NCBI GenBank assembly: GCA_900316525.1
Contig: ONDF01000027.1
Location: 1 to 33,275, forward strand
Direction: 5' to 3'
Length of the DNA stretch: 33,275 bases
Source of the DNA: an uncultured Bacteroidales bacterium
GTDB lineage: Bacteria; Bacteroidota; Bacteroidia; Bacteroidales; UBA932
The stretch's first letter is position 1. Each line of letters opens with the position of its first letter. The notes beneath the pieces were generated by a model that searched no databases, was not told the DNA's origin, and worked only from the letters and a program-made list of their open reading frames with translations. Shown here piece by piece: positions 1-8,936 of the stretch. The translations under genes were made by a program, and so were the position numbers.

Positions 1-1
1 A

Positions 2-292
2 CTCGCCGCACCGGGACTCACCAAGGAGGACTTCAAGGTCCACATCGACGCCGACAACAACCTGCACATCGAAATGGAGAAGAAGTCCGAGAACAAGGAA
101 GACAAGAAACACGGCAAGTACCTCCGCCGCGAATTCTCTTACGAGAAGTTCCAGCAGACGCTCCTGCTGCCGGAGGATGCCGAAGCCGAGAAGATCGAAG
201 CCAAGGTGGAACACGGCGTGCTGAACGTCCATATCCCGAAGAAGGAGAAGGCTCAGCAACCCGAAACCGTCAAGCAGATTGCCGTCCAGTAA
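2..292 (+). CDS. Small heat shock protein, Hsp20/alpha-crystallin family (3' end only)
   Basis: An ATP-independent holdase chaperone that binds unfolding proteins in the cytoplasm under stress. The gene is cut by the left edge of the window; the open frame enters at base 2, so an internal ATG at 74 is not the true start. About 96 residues of the alpha-crystallin domain remain. They include the early APGLTKEDFKV strand, a charged loop (KKSENKEDKKHG), the YLRREFSYEKFQQTLLLP segment and the hallmark GVLNVHIPKKE near the end (family pattern GVLxVxIPK). The C-terminal tail ends in KQIAVQ and contains no obvious IxI motif beyond IAV. A strong terminator follows after 26 bases. The convergent neighbours lead back to groL, so this end of the window is a heat-shock neighbourhood. 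Family assignment is secure; which Hsp20 paralog it is cannot be told. Confidence 0.93.
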   Translation, partial: LAAPGLTKEDFKVHIDADNNLHIEMEKKSENKEDKKHGKYLRREFSYEKFQQTLLLPEDAEAEKIEAKVEHGVLNVHIPKKEKAQQPETVKQIAVQ

Positions 293-318
293 GGTCCATT
301 GACACATCTCCCATCGAG

Positions 319-354
319 AAAGGGCGCCACCCGGCCGGGTGACGCCCTTTTTTC
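319..354 (+). terminator. Rho-independent terminator after hsp20, probably shared with the converging gene
   Basis: The stem AAAGGGCG pairs with CGCCCTTT, continues past one mismatch into CACCCGG/CCGGGTG, and is followed by a T-run on the plus strand. It lies between two converging genes. Because the stem begins with A residues it could also stop minus-strand transcripts, though the T-run on that side is short. Confidence 0.85.
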
Positions 355-364
355 GTATGAAGGA

Positions 365-1387
365 TCATCGCTTGAACCGGTACCCCTCCCCCCAGCAGAG
401 GATGACGGTCGGGACGGGGAGCGCCAGGGCATCCACCTTGTACTGCGAAAGCCAGAACGCCTCCCGGTGGTCGATCGTATGCCCCATCTCGTTCTCGTGG
501 CCGGTGATGACCACCCGCGGGGAGAAGCCGAGCACCGTCTCCTTCATTTCCATCGCCCAGCAGTCGATGAGGAGGATGTCGAGGGGGCGGGTCAGTTTCT
601 CCGAGGCGCGCCTCAGCCAGGCAAGGTCCTCCCGGAGGTACTGGTCCCCGCAGTGCGCCACGGTATACCCTCCGGGGAAAGTCACCACCCAGATATTGTT
701 CTGGAGGCCGTCCTGATGCCCGGGGAGCGCCTGCGCGGCAAGGGAGCCCCCTCCCCTGCCTTCCAGCCGGATTTCCGAGAAGTCCTCCGTGCGGACCTTG
801 ACGACGCGGTCGTTGTCGTAGTCCTCCGGGCCATAGACGGGGATTCCCAGCTCCGAGGCCATCGCGACGACGTTCCTGTCGGCGTGGTCGGGATCCCTGT
901 GCGAAATCAGCAGCAGGTCGCAAGACGAGACGAGTTCCCGCATCAGCGCGTCCGGGATGTATTTCTCCTTCCCCCGGGTTCCGCAGAGGTCAAACCCGAC
1001 AACGGCCTCCCGGGTACGGACGACGAAGCCGTCGTTATAAAGCTTGTACACCTCGACCCCCTTCCTCGAGGACGGCCGGGACAGGTCCCCGACGACCCGC
1101 CCTACCCGCGTGTCCAGGAAGGCGTGCAGCGCCGGCGATCCGTCGTTCCGCGTATCGTGGACGAGGGCGTCGAGCGAAGCGAGGGCGAGCTGCCGCTCGG
1201 GAGAAGGATCCGCAGCGGCGGGATTCCGCTGGAGGACCCCGTCGACGAGGCCGAACAGGACCTCCGCCTGGTTGTCCAGGTAGCCTTCGGGATTTCCCCA
1301 GTACTCCCAGGGCCGTTCCTGGGCGAAAAGGGAGCCGGGCAGCGCCGTCAAAAGAAAAAGGAGGGACAGTCGAACGGAATGATGCAT
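365..1387 (-). CDS. Secreted MBL-fold (metallo-beta-lactamase superfamily) metal-dependent hydrolase
   Basis: A predicted exported hydrolase of the metallo-beta-lactamase fold; the substrate is unknown. The start at 1387 is chosen because it places a clean signal peptide at the N terminus (MHHSVRLSLLFLLTALPGSLFAQE, probably cut after FAQ). A longer open frame upstream, to 1546, would run through the groL terminator and into groL. The mature part (about 317 residues) has an N-terminal helical region, then the MBL core. Metal-ligand motif HRDPDH lies at residues 163-168 (HxDxDH), a later PGHQD supplies a further His, and GHENEMGH/DHREAFW near the C terminus resembles the last ligand region. It is downstream of groL on the same strand but separated by a terminator, so co-transcription would need read-through. 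Fold confident, function open. Confidence 0.75.
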   Translation of the reverse strand: MHHSVRLSLLFLLTALPGSLFAQERPWEYWGNPEGYLDNQAEVLFGLVDGVLQRNPAAADPSPERQLALASLDALVHDTRNDGSPALHAFLDTRVGRVVGDLSRPSSRKGVEVYKLYNDGFVVRTREAVVGFDLCGTRGKEKYIPDALMRELVSSCDLLLISHRDPDHADRNVVAMASELGIPVYGPEDYDNDRVVKVRTEDFSEIRLEGRGGGSLAAQALPGHQDGLQNNIWVVTFPGGYTVAHCGDQYLREDLAWLRRASEKLTRPLDILLIDCWAMEMKETVLGFSPRVVITGHENEMGHTIDHREAFWLSQYKVDALALPVPTVILCWGEGYRFKR

Positions 1388-1410
1388 AGCTGGTTCAAGT
1401 TTATGGATGC

Positions 1411-1451
1411 ATAAAAATAAGAAAGTTGCGCGGATTTTCCACGCAACTTTC
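1411..1451 (-). terminator. Rho-independent terminator of the groSL operon
   Basis: Read on the minus strand, GAAAGTTGCG (1442-1451 complement) pairs perfectly over 10 bp with CGCAACTTTC (1421-1430 complement) around an 11-base loop. It is followed by the T-rich TTATTTTTAT. It begins about 25 bases after the groL stop codon. Confidence 0.85.
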
Positions 1452-1476
1452 CCTTTTATCGTATGTATTTTGAGAA

Positions 1477-3135
<1,659 letters not shown>

Positions 3136-3139
3136 TTCC

Positions 3140-3406
3140 TTACAGGATTGCTAAAATGTCAGACTGTTTCACGATGAGGTACTTCTTGGTGTCCACGGTG
3201 ACCTCGGTACCGGCGTATTTTCCGTACAGGACGACTTCGCCGACCTTCACCTCCATGGGCTCGTCCTTGGAGCCCGGGCCCACGGCGACGATGGTGCCCT
3301 GCTGCGGTTTCTCTTGTGCGTTGTCCGGGATGTAAAGGCCCCCGGCGGTCATCGTCTCGGCCTCCTTGGGCTCGATGACGACTCTTGTTCCTAACGGACG
3401 GATCAT
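3140..3406 (-). CDS. groS: Co-chaperonin GroES (10 kDa)
   Basis: The heptameric lid of the GroEL chamber. The protein is 88 residues, within the usual range for bacterial GroES. It opens with [12 protein letters not shown], matching the family pattern (PLxDRVxxxP with Thr for Asp). The mobile loop that contacts GroEL follows ([15 protein letters not shown]). The later GTIVAVGPG and [12 protein letters not shown] strands and the terminal [14 protein letters not shown] are also typical. It is the first gene of the groSL operon. Upstream lies a 157-base region divergent from a DUF3737 gene, with a near-perfect palindrome (3496-3510) and a small hairpin (3439-3455) in the presumed 5' leader. I found no clear TAnnTTTG element for this gene, so its start of transcription is unassigned. 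Confidence 0.98.
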   Translation of the reverse strand: MIRPLGTRVVIEPKEAETMTAGGLYIPDNAQEKPQQGTIVAVGPGSKDEPMEVKVGEVVLYGKYAGTEVTVDTKKYLIVKQSDILAIL

Positions 3407-3495
3407 AGTTATTGTGTTTTGTATGTTTGCTCATTCGCCTCCGGTCACTCCGGAGACGCCGGATTATCATCAAGCGTTGTGCCAGCCGGGGAATA

Positions 3496-3510
3496 CTGAC
3501 AATTTGGCAG
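3496..3510. promoter_or_regulatory. Candidate operator: imperfect palindrome CTGACAATTTGGCAG
   Basis: Seven-base arms around a central T, with one mismatched pair (A opposite G). It lies in the divergent groS/DUF3737 intergenic region, about 90 bases before the groS start and 23 bases upstream of the plus-strand -7 element. The placement suits a heat-shock or stress regulator, but I know of no basis for naming one. Confidence 0.35.
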
Positions 3511-3532
3511 AGGGAATGTGACGAATTATTCC

Positions 3533-3540
3533 TATCTTTG
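3533..3540 (+). promoter_or_regulatory. Bacteroidota-type -7 promoter element (TATCTTTG) for the DUF3737 gene
   Basis: Exact match to TAnnTTTG, 23 bases before the ATG at 3564. A TTTG at 3503-3506 is a possible -33 element, but its spacing (26 bases) is longer than the usual 19-21, so only the -7 element is called. Confidence 0.65.
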
Positions 3541-3563
3541 CGCCGTCAAAAAGAAAACCATCT

Positions 3564-4454
3564 ATGGAATACATCAAAGACCAATACTTTGAGGGCGAGC
3601 GCCCGCTGTATGTCCGCCACGGACTCCGGCTCGAGAACGTGTCCATCGGCCCCGGCGAATCCTCCCTCAAGGAAGGGTCCGACATCGAGGCGGTGAACTG
3701 CGAGTTCAATGGGAAATACCCGTTCTGGGAGTGCAAGGATTTCACCATCCGGAACTGCGTGTTCCGCGAGGGGGCCCGCGCCGCGCTCTGGTATACAAGG
3801 GGATGCAAAATGTACGACACCCTGGTCGAAGCGCCCAAGATGTTCCGCCGCATCAAGGACGTGTACCTGGAGAACGTGAAGCTTCCGAACGCCCTGGAGA
3901 CCTTCTGGGACTGCGACGAGGTGGAACTCCGGAACGTGGAGGCCGCCCAGGCCAACTACATCTTCATGCACACGTCCGACATCCGGATCGACGGGTTCAA
4001 ACTCCAGGGGAACTACTCCTTCCAGTACGCGAAGAACGTGGTCATCCGGAACGCGGAGATGGACACCAAGGACGCCTTCTGGGAGTCCGAGGACGTGACG
4101 GTCTATGATTCCCGCATCAACGGCGAATTCCTGGGCTGGTACGCGAAGAACCTCCACCTGGTGAACTGCAAGATCGGCGGCACCCAGCCCCTTTGCTACT
4201 GCGAGGGCCTGGTCCTGGAGAACTGCGTCTTCGAGGAGGACGCGGACCGCGCCTTCGAGTATTCGGACGTCGAGGCCAGCATCATCGGCCCGGTCCCGAG
4301 CGTCAAGAACCCCCGCTCCGGCCGCATCAACGCCGACAGCTACGGCGAAATCATCCTGGACGGCAACATCAAGGCGCCCGCCGACTGCGAGATCCGCACC
4401 TGGGACGCGCCGGATGTGGATCTGGCCGCCAATCCGGACATTGTGGAATATTAG
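3564..4454 (+). CDS. DUF3737 family right-handed beta-helix protein
   Basis: 296 residues with no signal peptide, so probably cytoplasmic. The whole chain is built from short repeating strands of the type seen in pectin-lyase-like beta-helices: DFTIRNCVF, DVYLENVKL, EVELRNVEA, DIRIDGFKL, NVVIRNAEM, NLHLVNCKI, LVLENCVF, each about 20-25 residues apart. The pattern and the ends (MEYIKDQYFEGERPL... and ...DGNIKAPADCEIRTWD) match the DUF3737 family, which has no established activity that I know of. It has its own -7 element. The gene after it encodes a MalY/PatB-type C-S lyase, a pairing I believe is recurrent for this family, which hints at a role around sulfur amino acids or PLP chemistry; that is inference only. 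Confidence 0.8.
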   Translation: MEYIKDQYFEGERPLYVRHGLRLENVSIGPGESSLKEGSDIEAVNCEFNGKYPFWECKDFTIRNCVFREGARAALWYTRGCKMYDTLVEAPKMFRRIKDVYLENVKLPNALETFWDCDEVELRNVEAAQANYIFMHTSDIRIDGFKLQGNYSFQYAKNVVIRNAEMDTKDAFWESEDVTVYDSRINGEFLGWYAKNLHLVNCKIGGTQPLCYCEGLVLENCVFEEDADRAFEYSDVEASIIGPVPSVKNPRSGRINADSYGEIILDGNIKAPADCEIRTWDAPDVDLAANPDIVEY

Positions 4455-4525
4455 ATTTCTCGACTTCGCTCGAAATGACAATTCTTATGTCATTCTGAGG
4501 AGGTCGAAGACCGACGTGAGAATCT
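4453..4525. repeat. Head-to-head palindromic repeat pair, unit B
   Basis: Two imperfect copies of a unit running from TGTCATT to GAGAA(A)TCT are arranged head to head. The left copy is on the minus strand (4453-4480), the right on the plus strand (4488-4525), and their TGTCAT ends are 7 bases apart. The left copy overlaps the last bases of the DUF3737 stop codon. The same architecture, also with a 7-base centre, occurs inside a coding gene at 22336-22418. The structure fills most of the gap before patB. Confidence 0.75.
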
Positions 4526-4536
4526 CGTAAACGACC

Positions 4537-5724
4537 ATGACTACCTTCAATTTTGATGAAATCGTCCCGCGGCGGAATACCGCCAGCGTGAAGTGGGACC
4601 TGTTTGAGGAAGATACGCTGCCGCTGTGGGTGGCGGATATGGACTTCAAGGCGGCGCCGGCCATCCTGGAGGCGCTGCGCAGACGGCTGGAGCACGGCGT
4701 GTTCGGCTATGAGCTGGTGCCGCAGTCCTATTATGATGCCATCGCCGACTGGTTCGACCGCCGGCACGGTTGGAAGGGCATCACCCGGGAGCAGGTCATC
4801 CCCACGACGGGGGTCATCCCCGCCTATTCCGCCTGCATTAAGGCGATGGCCCGGGTCGGGGACAATGTCATCGTCCAGACGCCGGTGTACAACGCCTTCT
4901 TCCCCGCCATCCGGAACAACGGCTGCCGGGAGTTGTGCAATACCCTGGTTTACAAGGACAACACCTATACCATCGACTGGGCGGACCTGGAAGCCAAGGC
5001 GGCCGATCCCAAGACGACCGTGATGCTGGTGTGCAACCCGCACAACCCCGCCGGCCGCGTATGGACCCGGGAGGAGTTGGAACGCATCGGCCGGATCTGC
5101 CTCAAGCACGGCGTGTTCGTCATTTCCGACGAGATCCACTGCGAACTCACCTACCCCGGCCACGACTATACGCCGTGGGCCACCCTGCCGGAGGAGCTGG
5201 TGCGGAATTCCGCCTCCTGCATATCCCCCACCAAGTCCTTCAACATCGCCGGCATCCAGATCGCGAACATATTCGCGGCGGATCCGGAGGTCCGCCGCCG
5301 CATCGACCGGGCCATCAACGACAACGAGTGCTGCGACGTGAACGTGTTCGGCTGCGCCGCCCTGGAAGCGGCCTACAACGAGTCGGAGGAATGGCTGGAC
5401 GCCCTGCGCGCCTATCTCTATGACAATGCGCAGCTGGTGTACAAGTACCTCAAGGAGGAAATCCCGCAAGTGACGGCGCTCCCGCTGGAAGGCACCTACC
5501 TGATGTGGCTGGACTGCCGCGCCGCCCGCCACGCGGACGAGCCCCTCGAGGGCTTCTCCGAGCGTTTCGCGCAGCACCTCCGCTACGAGGCCAAGCTCAT
5601 CCTCTCCACCGGCACCATCTACGGGGCCGACGCCGAAGGCTTCGAACGCCTCAACATCGCCTGTCCCCGAAAGACGCTGCTGGAAGGCCTGGCGCGCCTC
5701 CGGCACGGATTCCTGACCTACTGA
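4537..5724 (+). CDS. patB: MalY/PatB family PLP-dependent C-S lyase (cystathionine beta-lyase / aminotransferase)
   Basis: A cytoplasmic fold-type I PLP enzyme that typically cleaves cystathionine or cysteine conjugates to pyruvate, ammonia and a thiol. The protein is 395 residues, normal for the family. MalY/PatB signatures are present: the N-terminal FDEIVPRRNTASVKWD and LPLWVADMDF, then NPHNPAGRVW, the cofactor-contacting SDEIHCELTY (Asp198) and the Schiff-base lysine in SPTKSFNIAG (Lys233). The WVADMDF and SDEIHCEL motifs separate this subgroup from ordinary aspartate-type aminotransferases. It lies 82 bases downstream of the DUF3737 gene with the repeat pair between, and ends at a strong terminator. 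Whether the physiological role is cystathionine cleavage, cysteine desulfhydration or something else cannot be read from sequence. Confidence 0.9.
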   Translation: MTTFNFDEIVPRRNTASVKWDLFEEDTLPLWVADMDFKAAPAILEALRRRLEHGVFGYELVPQSYYDAIADWFDRRHGWKGITREQVIPTTGVIPAYSACIKAMARVGDNVIVQTPVYNAFFPAIRNNGCRELCNTLVYKDNTYTIDWADLEAKAADPKTTVMLVCNPHNPAGRVWTREELERIGRICLKHGVFVISDEIHCELTYPGHDYTPWATLPEELVRNSASCISPTKSFNIAGIQIANIFAADPEVRRRIDRAINDNECCDVNVFGCAALEAAYNESEEWLDALRAYLYDNAQLVYKYLKEEIPQVTALPLEGTYLMWLDCRAARHADEPLEGFSERFAQHLRYEAKLILSTGTIYGADAEGFERLNIACPRKTLLEGLARLRHGFLTY

Positions 5725-5727
5725 AAC

Positions 5728-5761
5728 AAAAACGGCTGACCCGGACGGTCAGCCGTTTTGC
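5728..5761. terminator. Bidirectional rho-independent terminator
   Basis: AAAACGGCTGACC pairs with GGTCAGCCGTTTT around a 6-base loop. It has T-runs on both sides when read on each strand and serves the converging patB and outer-membrane protein genes. Confidence 0.9.
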
Positions 5762-5776
5762 GTTTTCGGCGATTTC

Positions 5777-7222
5777 CTAGAACTGGTAGTTCATTCCGAT
5801 GCCGATCCAGGGATCCGCATTCATCGGCGTGTAGAAGCAGTGCGCGTACTCGGCGGAGACGATGAAGTTCTGGTTCATCGCGATCTTGAGGCCGATACCG
5901 CCGCTGTACACGAAGTCCTTCACCCGGGCGGCGTCGTAGATCTTGCCGTCATAGCCGGCGCCGTGGACCTTGTTGAAGCGTTCGAGCGTCGCGGCGTTCT
6001 TGGGATCGCCCTCCAGGTACTTGCGGTAGGCGGCAAAATCGAAGTCCTTCAGTCCTTCGTCATTGATGACGCCCTTCAGGAAATCCGTACGGTAGGGCTT
6101 GGTGATGACGCCGGCGTCGAAGAACGGATTCAGGGCGATGTAGAAGTACTGGTTGAACAGCTTGAAGTTCACCAGCTTCACGCGCAGTTCCGTGTTCGCC
6201 CAGGCGAAGCCCTCGGTCAGGATCCGGTTCTCGCGCAGGCCGCGGATGGTGCCGCTGGAGCCGAAACCCTCGGAGATCATGTTGCGCTGGACCAGCAGCG
6301 GGATGTTCTGGATCATATAGAACGGGGTCTCGCCGGCAATGGTCTGCTGCCAGGCCAGGCGGTAGGCGAACACCGGGTCGCCGGCCGGAAGGTGGATGGG
6401 AATGTCGATGTAGTGACGGAAGTAGGCGCAGGCCTTCAGGTAACGCTGGTTCAGGACGTTGCCGTTCAGGTAGGCCTCTGCCCAGATGCCGCGGTTCGGG
6501 GCCGCCTCGATGTCACGGGTGTCGAACACCAGGCCGGCGTTCAGCTCCAGGGCCGTTCCGCCGTTCTTCTCGGCCTCCGTGATGGCGCCCAGCTCGATGT
6601 ATTTCTTGTAGAGCGTCAGGTCGGTATTGTAGTACTCCTTGGCGTCTCCGGTTCCCTTGACGCCATTGTCCTTCATATCTCCCAGCTTCCAACGCCAGAA
6701 GTTGACGCCGGCCGCCCAGTTCAGGTTGTCCGTGATGCGGCCCTGGAAATTGGCCAGGATGCGGAGCATGTCGCGGCTCATCCCATAGTAGTTCAGGTGA
6801 TGGCCCGCGCCGGTGTTGCGGTTGGACCACAGGTCGTAATCCTGCACGGCGGCCGGACCGTTGAAGCCCCAGAAACTGTACAGGGGGTCGTTCATATAGG
6901 TCACGGACGCATTGACACGCATATTGGGGATCAGGTACTTGGAGTCATAGGCCAGGTACAGGCGCATCCGGTGGCTGTGCGTGAAGTAGGAGGCTTCCCA
7001 GCTGATCTTGTGGAGCGGGTCCGGATAGGTGGAGCCGTCGCCATAGTAGTAGACGTCGCCGAAAGCGCCGGCCTGGAAGCCGTTGTCCGTGGACCAGGTG
7101 GCGGTAGGAAGGAGGCCAAAGCTCCAGCCGGTCTTCATCTCCTTCTCCTGCTCCTGGGCGGAAAGGGTGAGCATCGCGCCTGCGGCGAGCAGGGTGATGG
7201 AAGTCAGGAATAATTTCTTCAT
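5777..7222 (-). CDS. Outer-membrane beta-barrel protein, Omp85/BamA C-terminal (surface antigen) type
   Basis: 481 residues from the ATG at 7222, chosen because it gives a standard signal peptide (MKKLFLTSITLLAAGAMLTLSAQ). In-frame ATGs at 7231 and 7234 would add 3-4 residues. The mature protein alternates aromatic-rich beta strands with turns and ends in a terminal Phe (GIGMNYQF), as outer-membrane barrels do. Near residue 325 the segment GSSGTIRGLREN resembles the conserved RG(F/Y/L) motif inside Omp85 barrels. No POTRA repeats precede the barrel, so it is a stand-alone barrel of the patatin-less surface-antigen type rather than BamA itself. The -7 element TATATTTG lies 30 bases upstream. 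It is probably monocistronic. Its substrate or cargo is unknown. Confidence 0.75.
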   Translation of the reverse strand: MKKLFLTSITLLAAGAMLTLSAQEQEKEMKTGWSFGLLPTATWSTDNGFQAGAFGDVYYYGDGSTYPDPLHKISWEASYFTHSHRMRLYLAYDSKYLIPNMRVNASVTYMNDPLYSFWGFNGPAAVQDYDLWSNRNTGAGHHLNYYGMSRDMLRILANFQGRITDNLNWAAGVNFWRWKLGDMKDNGVKGTGDAKEYYNTDLTLYKKYIELGAITEAEKNGGTALELNAGLVFDTRDIEAAPNRGIWAEAYLNGNVLNQRYLKACAYFRHYIDIPIHLPAGDPVFAYRLAWQQTIAGETPFYMIQNIPLLVQRNMISEGFGSSGTIRGLRENRILTEGFAWANTELRVKLVNFKLFNQYFYIALNPFFDAGVITKPYRTDFLKGVINDEGLKDFDFAAYRKYLEGDPKNAATLERFNKVHGAGYDGKIYDAARVKDFVYSGGIGLKIAMNQNFIVSAEYAHCFYTPMNADPWIGIGMNYQF

Positions 7223-7252
7223 ATTTGTCATCATTTAACTCGATTCTGCAGG

Positions 7253-7260
7253 CAAATATA
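7253..7260 (-). promoter_or_regulatory. -7 promoter element (TATATTTG) for the outer-membrane protein gene
   Basis: Exact TAnnTTTG match on the minus strand, 30 bases before the ATG at 7222. The -33 position is only T-rich, without a clear TTTG. Confidence 0.6.
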
Positions 7261-7295
7261 ACAAATCTTTCGTTATATCCATAAAATTGTAAGCG

Positions 7296-7583
7296 TCAGG
7301 GTTTCCGGCTGTCGATCCACACCCAGAGCCGGTACATCAGCCAGCCCCAGGCCAGGAAAAGGACGATATGGACCCAGACCGGGACCTTCGTATGATAGAC
7401 ATCGTCCCGGACCACCTTGTCGAAGCCGGGAATGTCGGCATAGTAGTAGGCCCCCGCGCCGAAGTCGTAGTCCGGCGAAAGGCCCAGCCGGCACGCCATG
7501 ATCCAGCCGGCGCAACCGAGGACGGCCACGACCGTGAGAATCGTGACCGTCCGGAAAATGCGTTTGCGCCGCTTGGGGTCCAT
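7296..7583 (-). CDS. Small two-helix inner-membrane protein, last gene of the sulfonolipid operon
   Basis: 95 residues, not recognised as a member of a named family. The start codon overlaps the stop codon of the preceding transporter gene by one base (TAATG), a classic arrangement for translational coupling. It begins with a basic cluster (MDPKRRKRIFR), has a first membrane helix at about residues 12-31, and an extracytoplasmic loop of about 37 residues rich in Tyr and Asp (DYDFGAGAYYYADIPGFD). A second helix spans about 68-90 and is very rich in Trp (VHIVLFLAWGWLMYRLWVW), with a charged tail DSRKP. The positive-inside rule gives both ends in the cytoplasm. Given its position it may assist or regulate the YeiH-type transporter or the lipid pathway. 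A different reading frame through the same bases lacks this logic. Confidence 0.75.
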   Translation of the reverse strand: MDPKRRKRIFRTVTILTVVAVLGCAGWIMACRLGLSPDYDFGAGAYYYADIPGFDKVVRDDVYHTKVPVWVHIVLFLAWGWLMYRLWVWIDSRKP

Positions 7584-8923
7584 TACTTGTACAGGTCCAG
7601 CACCGGGATGTCGAACAGGACGCCGGACAGGAGCAGCCACACCGCGAAGAAGGTCAGGGCGATGTTGAACGTCTGGCCCACGATGTACAGCCACAGCACC
7701 TTGCCGCCCTGCATCTGCTTCGCGATCTCGCGGAAATTGGTGTCCAGGCCGATGGAGGTGAACGCGAGCACGAAGCACCAGTTCTTGTACTGGTCCAGTA
7801 CGCCGTTGATGGCCTTCACGCTGTCGGAGCCGGCCAGCGGCTGGATCAGGAAGGAGGCCACGAGGGAGGCCACGAAGAAGCCGATGATGAACTTCGGGAA
7901 GCGGGTCCAGATCTCGCCGGCGCCCACCTTCTTGCCTTCGGTCTTGTCCACGCGGGTGGCGAAGAACAGGGCCACAAAGAAGGCGATGAAGCCGATGAGG
8001 ATGTTCTGGATGCTCTTCACCAGGACGGCGGCCTGCTCGGCCTCCGGTCCCAGGGCGTTGCCCGCGAGGACCACCGCGCCGGTGGAATCGACGGTACCGC
8101 CGATGAGCGCGCCGCCCATCAGCTGGTTCATTCCGACGGCCTTGATGATCATCGGCTCGAACACCATCATCAGGATGGTGAAGATGATGGAGATGGAAAT
8201 GGCGATTCCGAGGTCGTTCTTCTTGGCGCCGGCGGCCGCGCCCGTGGCGATGGCCGCGGAGGTGCCGCAGACGGATGTCGCGGACGCGAGCGTGATCACG
8301 AGCGGCTTGTTGTCCATCTTGAGGACCTTCGTGCCGAACCACCACATGAAGAGAATCACGATCGGGGTGACGATCCACGCGATGCCCAGGCCGTACAGGC
8401 CGAACTTGGCGATGTTGCTGAACAGCACGGAGAAACCCATGATCACCAGACCGGTCTTGATGTAGAACTCGGTGCGGATGGCGGGCTTCAGCCACTTGGG
8501 AACGCCCACGGTGTTGGAGATCAGAAGGCCCACGATGAGCGCCCAGAAGGCCCATTCCAGATAGCGGTTCAGGGTGAATTCGGCGCTGATGAGGCGCACG
8601 AGGACGGACAGGACGAACAGGACAAGGAAAGCGGGAATGTATTCCTTGATCTTACCGCCCTGCAGCTTGACGCCGAGGGTGAACAGGACGCCCAGCACCA
8701 GGAAGGTGCGGAGAAGCTTCACCCAGAAAGCGCTGTTGAGCTGCGCCAGGAGGGATTTCTTCTCGGCGACGTTCTCCCACAGATGCCAGGTGGAGAACTT
8801 GGCGGCCGCGAAGTCGAAAGCGCCGGTGAGCACCGCGATGCACGCGATGGCGATGACGGCGAAGCCGATCCAGACGGCCAGCCAGTCTTCCTTTTTCCAA
8901 AGGTTGGAGAGGTTCGTTTTCAT
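7583..8923 (-). CDS. YeiH/UPF0324 family putative sulfate/sulfite-type anion exporter
   Basis: 446 residues from the ATG at 8923; an in-frame ATG at 8950 would add nine residues and overlap the previous gene. About ten hydrophobic membrane helices can be counted. Family-typical stretches include FWALIVGLLISNTVGVP, FYIKTGLVIMGFSVLF, SATSVCGTSAAIATG (the conserved Cys-Gly-Thr-Ser-Ala region), GALIGGTVDSTGAVVLAG and FTSIGLDTNFREI. These match the PF03601-type proteins annotated as putative sulfate exporters, for which the true substrate is rarely proven. It follows the cysteate synthase gene by 13 bases and is coupled to the next small membrane protein. Because cysteate synthase consumes sulfite, transport of sulfite or another sulfur oxyanion is the natural hypothesis here. 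Orientation (export or import) is unknown. Confidence 0.85.
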   Translation of the reverse strand: MKTNLSNLWKKEDWLAVWIGFAVIAIACIAVLTGAFDFAAAKFSTWHLWENVAEKKSLLAQLNSAFWVKLLRTFLVLGVLFTLGVKLQGGKIKEYIPAFLVLFVLSVLVRLISAEFTLNRYLEWAFWALIVGLLISNTVGVPKWLKPAIRTEFYIKTGLVIMGFSVLFSNIAKFGLYGLGIAWIVTPIVILFMWWFGTKVLKMDNKPLVITLASATSVCGTSAAIATGAAAGAKKNDLGIAISISIIFTILMMVFEPMIIKAVGMNQLMGGALIGGTVDSTGAVVLAGNALGPEAEQAAVLVKSIQNILIGFIAFFVALFFATRVDKTEGKKVGAGEIWTRFPKFIIGFFVASLVASFLIQPLAGSDSVKAINGVLDQYKNWCFVLAFTSIGLDTNFREIAKQMQGGKVLWLYIVGQTFNIALTFFAVWLLLSGVLFDIPVLDLYK

Positions 8924-8936
8924 ATCGATAAAGGTT

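Noticed and set aside
299..1414. A long plus-strand frame opposite the MBL-fold gene
   Set aside because: It crosses the hsp20 terminator and lacks any motif; the minus-strand gene has a signal peptide and metal-binding motif.
3465..3485. A sigma-54-like box on the minus strand upstream of groS (TGGCAC-N5-TTGAT)
   Set aside because: The required GC of the -12 element is missing (TTGA instead of TTGC), so one half-match is probably chance.
7584..8555. N-terminal extension of the 95-residue membrane protein frame
   Set aside because: The upstream part of that frame overlaps the YeiH gene in another frame and gives Arg/His-rich nonsense. The ATG at 7583 gives a clean two-helix protein coupled to YeiH.
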